From Isoetes taiwanensis (lineage: Eukaryota; Streptophyta; Lycopodiopsida; Isoetales; Isoetaceae), in NCBI GenBank assembly GCA_021234155.1, contig JAJEKV010000078.1, forward strand, positions 4,685,225 to 4,749,224: a stretch of 64,000 bases of DNA, in the 5' to 3' direction. The notes under the pieces were generated by a model. That model had not been told where the DNA came from. It made no database searches and saw nothing but the letters and a program-made list of their open reading frames with translations. Positions 57,236-64,000 of this stretch are shown here, piece after piece. Position 1 is the stretch's first letter, and each line of letters begins with the position of its first letter. The position numbers were made by a program, and so were the translations under genes.

Positions 57236-60200
57236 TTATTCATGTGTGAACACATCAACTTGTTCGCCTAGATCATGCTCAATGTCATCGATCTCATCGT
57301 CGTCTAGACATAAACGAAGAGCCAAACCTCTAATTGCCTCAGAATGATCATGTGCATGTCCAACAATTTCTTCATCTTCGATATAATCCTCATCATGGCC
57401 ATGGACATGGATTGGCGAATTAAATGGAGATCGGGGCATATAATTCACTTCTTCAGCTTGCTTCCTCTGTGAAAGTGCCAATGGCGATTCTACAGAAACA
57501 TGCTCATCTGTATCATCCTCAGGTAAATCACCTTCGAGATAACCTTCTCCCAAATATGCATTCTCCTCTTCAATAGCTACTCCTTCTCCTTCTCCTTCTC
57601 CTTCTGCTTCTGCTTCTGCTTCTGCTTCTCCTCCTGCTCCTGCTCCTGCTCCTCCTCCTCCATCATGCAATAATGTGCCATCAACACTATTAGCGATGTC
57701 AAGAAGACCACCACCATCAGCAACATCATCAATATCAGCTACAGATAAAGCAATTATACGTCGAGCTCTTGGTTGACAACGTACGACAATCCACCAGTTT
57801 GTGTCATTAGGATTCTCATGGATAAATATCTGCTCAACCTGACTTGGAAACACGAAAGGCTCTTTCATTTCAGCCAATACTTTTGAAGAATCCACTTCTG
57901 GAAATCCGGATGGATGAGTCCTAACTGTTTTGCCACGACCTCTATATACAACTTTGAACCATCGTGCTTTCAAAACATTTACATGAAAGCTACGATAATC
58001 CAACTCGATAATGTCTGTCAGGATTCCCACATAATCCAGATTACTCTCCAGAAGGTTGCGATCCCTGTTACTGGATTGACTTTTCTGTTCAAATTCTGCA
58101 CTGATCCCTGAATCAAATGTAACTCTACACTTATCAACATTGTTGATGCGAAAATGCTGGCCGTATGCCCACATTGAAGTATAGAATCGTGCCTAGAAGC
58201 AAATTACAACAGTTATGAGTAATATAATATAAAGAGAATGAAACTTAGGACCAAAGGTTTATAGTTTTATACCTTCTTGCTACAACCAAGGGCAAGCTCG
58301 TAATCATCATCTGGAATATCTTGGCCATGATCTTTAGCCGGTCCATACGAGCCAACAACCATGCATTATCCATAACATCTGGAAAACTAAATTGTCCCAT
58401 TGATCGTCCTGTTGGCCTTCTACATGCATTCTCCTTCGCGATTTCATACAAGTCTCTCCATGGTTGCAAACTTGCAGTATTATTAAGGACAAATGTGCTT
58501 ATAGCATTAAGCATGTCATCACCCAAACTTCATTCTACTCCATTACCTTGTAATACTTCTGCCGTAATCTCTTTGGGTTCTTCGTTTTCCCATAATTTAG
58601 GACCACCTGGATGGCATGCGGTAGTGGCATCATTTAAATAAAATAATGTTTCTTGCACAAGATGTCCTTCACCATGCAACCCTCCTCGGTTTTGCCATTT
58701 GACGACAAAGCTTTTGAGCACCTTCATGTAGCTCTAGAAAAACATCCATCACGCTAGGAGCGCGGTGTCCCGCCTAACCTTATCTCATTTGGAATATGCA
58801 TCAATAGATGTACCTATATATGTAAGCAAATTGTTAATTGTACTTATAGTTGCTAGAAATAAAATTGTACTTATAGTAGTTATGTAGAATTTAATCAAGA
58901 GGTACCGGAGGTCAAAGAAACCGGGTGGGAAACTCCTTCTCAATGTCACAAAGCAAAGATAATCACTTCCTCCTCCACTTTTTGGTATCTCGGCCACTTC
59001 AATTTCTTTGAGGAGACCCACCTTGCAAATTTACCTAATCGAAATATAATGCTTCTTACTTGTGGGGTCAAGAAGTCACCTATCACACATGGAAGTATAT
59101 CTTGCAAAGTCCATGAAATATCATTACATATGTTGCAATATATTTATTCCAAGAAATAAAAGCACAAGAACCAAAATATACCGAAGAAACTTGTGCCAAT
59201 CATGTGTCTTTAATCCAATGAGGCTACCTTTTTTAGTAAATGCCTTTCTCAAAGAAGCTCCATATCCGCCATGCGGCGCACCTTTGCTATCCTCTTGTTC
59301 ACTTCAACTTTTGTTGTTTCTTTCCTAGAACCCATGCACCTTGTTTCCATGCGAGTCTTCTTGCCCATCCTCTTGATGGGCCAAGATTTATTTTTTATTT
59401 TTTGCTCTTTCAGATCCATTCTAGCACCCAAGGTTTCCCATTCTCCTGTTAAATGCTGCCAAAGAGAATGAGCAACATTCTTGAAAATGTGCATAGGATC
59501 TAGCAAATGAACCAACTCCAAGCCAATCCAGTATTCCAACCTATAAAATATAGATAACCTCTTCATTCCAGGAGGAGTTTTTGCATTGGCATCTTTATAA
59601 CCAGTCAAGTAATCCACATTGGGATTCATCTCTTGCCAAGCATCCAACCAATCCTTGGGTGTCCATCGCTTTGGCTTCAACGTCTGATTAGAGCCACGTG
59701 CAGAATGGCCCTCTGGCAAATATTTTTTATGCCCCAAATATATTTGTTTTTTCAGATATTTTGACCTATAAGAAGTCAAGCTAGTCCCACAAGATGGGCA
59801 TCCACATGCACCACTTGTTTGTAGACCTGCAATGAGAATAAAAGGTAAAGTATTAAAATAATAATTGAACTCTGATACTTTTGCACTCTTACTATATCAT
59901 ACCTGAAGCTTCAGAAAAACCTGGATAATCATGAAGAGTAAAGCATAACATCCCATGGAATATAAAGTCATGTGGAGGTTTAGAAATGTCATACATATGC
60001 ACTCCCTTCCACAAGATCTCAAGTTCTTCTACTAAAGGTTCTAAGTATACATCCATATTTTTCACTTTGTACTTTCCTGAAATAACCCATTTTATGCTTA
60101 ATACAAAGTAAAAATAAACTTATATACAACATACATACCGGAATGATCAAAGTCAAGATGATGTGACCGGGCTTTGTGGCCATCCATGGTGGGATATTAT

Positions 60201-61533
60201 AATTCACAATTGCCACAAGGCCACACGCTTATGTGAGGATGATCTACTCCCCATGGGCAAACACCATCAATCCCTAGCCCAAGTCTAACGCTTGGAGGTT
60301 CTCGATGCAAATATAGGCCACTTCTCTTCTATACATTTCCACAAAGCCCCATCGGGCAGGTATTCTCATTTTTCCATCCCGATTACGATGCCTTGCATGA
60401 TAATCCATGAAATCCGCTAGGGTTGGCGATCGAAACATATGAATTAAGGCGAGGAATTATAGGCATGTGGCGTAACACCTTTCTTGCCACCTTGGTCTTC
60501 CTATCTTCTTCATAACGTGCTTCTTTACATATTGGACATGCATCATGGTTTGCATAGTCTTTGCGAAATAAGATACAATCATTGACACATGCATGCACGA
60601 TGTTATATTCCAGTCCTAAGGATCGTAATAGCTCTCTAGCTTCCCGCCTAGATTTTGGAAGACAATGGCCATCGGGTAATATCTTATCAAGCAAACTATA
60701 AAAACATCAAGTAAGCATATCTGTATATGAACCCTCACCCACACTGAAACAAAAGAATGAATTGCATGTACGTACCTGAAAAGTTCGGACACACTACTGT
60801 TGCTCCAACCAACTTTGTGTTGAAGATTTAGAATAAGCATACATGTGGCAAGGCGAGATATACGAGCATTTGGAAACAATGGCGTACTTGCCTCATTGTG
60901 GAGGTACGTTGCCTTATCAATACATGGTTCATCATCTACGTCATTAGCACCGCCATTGTTTTCACGACTATTGGCTTCTTGGCTTGTTGGGAAAAAATTT
61001 GTGATCATATCATGAATTGCCTCCTCACCAACAAAAGTACTTTCCATGCTAGACTCTTCACTAGGTGACTATATGGCCACATAAAGATGTATAAGAAGTG
61101 AATAGAAATGGAAGAATGAAGATACACAATACATGTTACAAGTGACGAAGAAATTTAGCATTTTCCTTCCATTTGGAACAAATAAAAACAAAAATGATAC
61201 ACTCACAGTATTTGCATCATGTTCGAGGTTATTTTCTTCATCAAGTTGCGTAGGGCGACTACGACATAATCCATACTTCGCTTCATGATCCAATCGAACA
61301 CGATATGAACGACTTGACTTGCCATTACACCTGTTGCACCAACAAGTTTCTCGACGAAGGTAGAGAACTTCCGTCGGATCTCTCCTAGCCCTTTTCCTAT
61401 ACCTTCGTCGGGAGGAGGATGATGAATTTGATGAAGAAGACGTTGAAGAAGATGATTTGGCTACCTGGCGCGGCAAACAATCGTTCCCACTATTGTAGCT
61501 ACTAGTCCCAGAGCTCGACATTTCATTTGACAT
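57236..61533 (-). pseudogene. TNP2-type CACTA transposase, decayed
   Basis: Start at 61533 (MSNEMSSSGTSS), a Ser-rich and basic entry with RETCWCNRCNG. 61068-60777 carries MITNFFPTSQEA and ends at a GTACGT donor. 60694-60383 has the TNP2 start motif LGLEYNIVHACVNDCILF and ACPICKEARY. Two frameshifts follow (near 60430 and 60190) before IVNYNIPPWMATKPGHIIL. 60070-59903 has DISKPPHDFIFHGMLCFTLH. 59826-59249 has SYRSKYLKKQIYLGHKKYLP and LLDPMHIFKNVAHSLW (the 'D.MHI.KNV' motif). 58727-58260 spans the middle domain. 58192-57236 is the DUF4216 domain (RWFKVVYRGRG, DTNWWIVVRCQPR) with a long acidic tail. Stops at 58530 and the shifts make it inactive. Confidence 0.88.
57560..57680 (-). repeat. Acidic-tail codon repeat in the CACTA transposase
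   Basis: Tandem Gly-Ala, Glu-Ala and Glu-Gly codons (GEAEAEAEAEGEGEGEG) come from a CTTCTG/CTTCTC microsatellite on the plus strand at about 57584-57630, preceded by CTCCTG units. Confidence 0.9.
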
Positions 61534-61540
61534 TTGTAAA

Positions 61541-62150
61541 TGGATCTAGTACACAAAAACTATGGTAAGAATATTGATTAGAAAAAAAAATCAAGTAAAA
61601 CAACAACATTTCAATGAAAATTTAGAAACGAATCTAGTGATACAAGCCCATATACATATGAAAAACATTATATTTCATTTGAAAATAAAAATGCAACATT
61701 TCATTTTACATTTGAAAATGGGATCCAAGGACACAAGTCCCATGGTCACATTTCATTTGGAAATTCGAAATGAATACTGTAATATTGCCTCAAACAACCC
61801 CAAATATTGCCTATGGTAAAATCGATAGTGAAAAGTAACATTTTTGAGTTACATTTTGGTAAACACATTGCCCCACAAGAAAGTAAAAAACAACAGGGAA
61901 AAAAAACCAGAAAAAAAGTGCGCGACATCATACCAAAGTTTGGCGCCAGTCCGATCGTGATGGCCAAATCTTGCCATTGCCCTCGAGTACCTATATCTCT
62001 GATGCCCGCGATCTTCAATGACCCTGCTCCAGTGCTCCTCTCAATCTCGCCGATTGTTGTAACAAGTAAATATCACTACGTTTTTCTTATTCCTAACTTC
62101 TCGGAGGTATTTCCACTTTGGGATTTCACCGTTGTTTTTCTGTATTCTAG
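61541..62150. other. Repeats at the transposase promoter side
   Basis: Four diverged copies of CATTTCATTTGACATTTG-type sequence near 61522, 61607, 61697 and 61749, followed by AAATGGATC..ACAC-type words; they could be CACTA subterminal repeats. At 61920-62060 a minus frame (IGEIERSTGAGSLKIAGIRD) looks protein-like but has no recognised family or clear splice sites. Confidence 0.4.
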
Positions 62151-62373
62151 TGTCTGCAAATGGACCTGACAAAGGCAAAGGCCTAGCCACAGAGGCGTCA
62201 AATGCAGATAGGTTGTCCACGTTTCTTGCCAATGTTCCACAAGATATATTAAGTGCGTTGATGACGGAGTTGGAAGATCGAGTACGAAGAACTCAAGAAG
62301 GGGATGATTCGAATGCAAAGACATCGAAAAATGAAGAGAGGAATATTGAAAAGAAACAAAAGCAGAAAGAGAG
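62151..62373 (+). CDS. Candidate internal exon, unknown protein
   Basis: Bounded by TTTTCTGTATTCTAG| and GAG|GTGAGA, open throughout: SANGPDKGKGLATEASNADR, then STFLANVPQDILSALMTELE and a Lys/Glu/Gln-rich helical end. Both splice sites and composition support a real exon. Partner exons were not identified; the next candidate on this strand is 63174. It may belong to a host gene or be a second, captured or TNPA-like gene of the CACTA element. Confidence 0.45.
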
Positions 62374-63173
62374 GTGAGAATTCACCTGAATGTTAGATCA
62401 TTTTCTGTTGTCATTTATTTTATTAAACTGTCTTTTTGGATATTGCATCTACTTGTTCTCTTGTTTTCTTTTTTAATGTTCTTATCTTATGAAAAATGCG
62501 GTTTTAGAAATATCTTTTGTCATGTTCTTGTAAACGAAAAGATAACTTTGTTTTTAGCAAATAGAACGTTGATTGAATGCTTCTTATCTTATCTTATCTT
62601 AAAATCCATGGTAGATGTAAATTGGTATCTATTCTTCATGATTCTTCATGCATATGATTCTTTATCTAAGGAGTGTCAAATCCTGAGGTAGTGTTTGGTT
62701 ATATGCTTATGCTTAGCAATAAATGTGTAGTAGGAAATGCATTTGATTCTAAGGTTTGGGGGTTAAAATTACTTCACCTGCAAGTGGTCATCAGCTCAGG
62801 TGAGGTCATTTTCCAAGTGATTACATCGTTTACTTGTTTTGAAAACTCACTACCAGATGGCATTATTATATTTAGTCTTGGGGGATATGCATATTATCTC
62901 CTTACAGCCAAAGGATAATCGCCTTTTGCCCACAAATCCATTCATAACATGCCCATTACAAATCCATCTATAACATGCCCATTGCAGATGCATTCTTTCT
63001 GATAACATGCTTTCCTTGTTAACTGAGGCAGATGGACCTAGTCTATCACCAAATGCTGGCTATGACAGGAAGGACTTCTGCTTGTGGGCTACTTGCACAT
63101 ATCCCCCAATCTCTTTATTTGTGGATTATGTTAGAAATGCCATAGATGTTTACAATCAGTAAATATCCCGCAG
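62374..63173. other. Possible intron, no gene
   Basis: T-rich DNA between two exon-like pieces on the same strand. A GAGGTAGTG at 62685-62693, next to GTGTCAAATCC, is the nearest candidate for a degraded right CACTA terminus. CATAACATGCCCATTACAAATCC is partly repeated at 62945-62990. Confidence 0.35.
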
Positions 63174-63358
63174 ATGCATGGGGAGCCAAATGGATCACAT
63201 GGTCAAAGCACTGCCTCTCAAGCTCCAGCAGATTCATTTCTTGTTTTACATGCAAATGCTTCTACAACTATAACTTGGTGTGCAGTTAGTAATGAGATTG
63301 TTGATTGTCAACTGTATCTCAAAGCTCTGAATTCTGAAGATGGTTATGAATGGTCATG
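63174..63358 (+). CDS. Candidate exon, unknown protein
   Basis: Acceptor ATATCCCGCAG, donor TCATG|GTATGT. Open frame MHGEPNGSHGQSTASQAPAD, then ASTTITWCAVSNEIVDCQLY and LNSEDGYEWSW. Not recognised. It lies on the same strand as 62151-62373 and could be a later exon of the same gene. Confidence 0.4.
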
Positions 63359-64000
63359 GTATGTCATTTCCATCGTAAACATCTTAATCTTTCACATTCT
63401 ACTGCTTTTGCATTTTATAGCATCAAGAGAGATGGGTAGAAAAATATAGAGGGCACGGATTAATTAATGCTGGTCAATAAACCACTCTATGGCTAAACCC
63501 TAAGCTTGAGCTTGTTGTTTGTGAGTTGGTTGAGGTCCTTTCCTTATTTTAGAGTGTTATGTGGCAAGAAAATGGAGGCATCTTGTTCTCGAGAAGCTCA
63601 TAATCATTGTGGACATTCTTTTCTTCAGGAGTCTTCAATAATATATAGTGGAGCACACTGCATTGTCTCTATACTACATTCGATTTGTTATGTCATCTTG
63701 CAGACAAACAATAGTTAAGAAGGCCATTCTACGTGGTGTTCTACTGCAGGATAGCAGTTCAAATAGTGATGACATGATATACTGAAGCAATAGGAAAAAT
63801 TTCTTATGCATGCAGGCTATGAAGATAAAAATGCAGACCTCATCTCTTTAGACGGAGGTCTGGAACTAAGCTATGAAGGCCATTAATGCACACCTCACCA
63901 ATGTGATAGCTGTTCATTTGCCAATCTGATAGCTGTTCAATGATTTGCAGGCTTTGAATAAGCTTCTCATTCTTGTATAAAGTCTGATATGAAAGTCTGC
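63359..64000. other. No gene recognised
   Basis: AT-rich; short frames only. A near repeat of CAATGTGATAGCTGTTCA / CAATCTGATAGCTGTTCA lies at 63899-63937. Confidence 0.5.

Larger units (their letters stand above)
56271..61540 (-). mobile_element. CACTA (En/Spm) element, left terminus and transposase
   Basis: The left terminus is CACTACAAGAGG at 56271. It is followed by subterminal motifs of the type GTGTCAA and TTGTGACA in both orientations up to about 56460, as in CACTA ends. A TNP2-type transposase gene follows on the minus strand. The opposite terminus (a TAGTG end) was not found with confidence; the right limit given is the end of the transposase start region. A CACTA element should show a 3-bp TSD, which cannot be tested without the second end. 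Confidence 0.8.

Noticed and set aside
62671-62693. GAGGTAGTG as the right CACTA terminus
   Set aside because: Only about six terminal bases match the left end and the flanking 3 bp do not match ATT; noted but not called.

Overview
The window is nuclear DNA of a land plant, most likely a seed plant with a large, repeat-rich genome. The grounds are plant-type splice sites, a DUF569 gene, plant clades of Ty3/gypsy, Ty1/copia, L1-like LINE, MULE and CACTA elements, and deep nesting of insertions. No species can be named from the sequence alone. Almost every coding stretch is a decayed transposon; only the DUF569 gene near 50.3-51.7 kb looks like an intact host gene. Single-base indels are frequent, even between the two LTRs of one element, so part of the apparent decay could be assembly noise. 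Layout, left part (1-32 kb): a GC-rich palindromic array (1-316) precedes a small two-exon plus-strand frame (624-984). That frame stops exactly where a roughly 3.1-kb T-rich repeat begins. The repeat is present twice head to tail. Copy 1 (983-3945 plus 19494-19587) is split by a 15.5-kb gypsy retrotransposon (3946-19488, minus strand, TSD GATAT, LTRs of about 1.67 kb, tRNA-Met-type primer site, chromodomain-like tail). The reverse transcriptase of that element is in turn split by a 2.19-kb inverted-repeat element (8841-11029). Between its primer site and gag lies an unusual 4-kb cassette (13.6-17.6 kb): two tandem units, each headed by a pair of 64-67-bp palindromes and a TATA box, each followed by decayed minus-strand coding sequence. 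The first unit has histone-H3-like signatures (MARTK start, ALKEIRHF, LQEAA). Copy 2 of the 3.1-kb repeat (19589-about 20240 and about 27280-29773) is split by a 7-kb purine-rich insert holding a hairpin minisatellite, a TATA/hairpin promoter and a MITE with a 9-bp TSD. After copy 2 comes a decayed MULE transposase (29780-32037). Middle part (32-44 kb): the gag of a second gypsy element (32249-34358, minus) with part of its LTR; a nearly complete copia element in that LTR (34659-40157, minus); a 409-bp repeat of gypsy-2 sequence on the far side of the copia; a short LINE 3-prime module (40825-41386, minus); and a decayed L1-like LINE (41387-43983, plus). Right part (44-64 kb): sparse DNA with isolated exon-like pieces (45616-45912, 48065-48486), a purine tract (48.76-49.43 kb), the DUF569 gene, three C-terminal exons of an SRP-receptor-alpha pseudogene (53050-54323) with a second LINE module in one intron, and a CACTA element with a broken TNP2-type transposase (56271-61.5 kb, minus). 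Two plus-strand exon-like pieces of unknown identity follow (62151-62373, 63174-63358).
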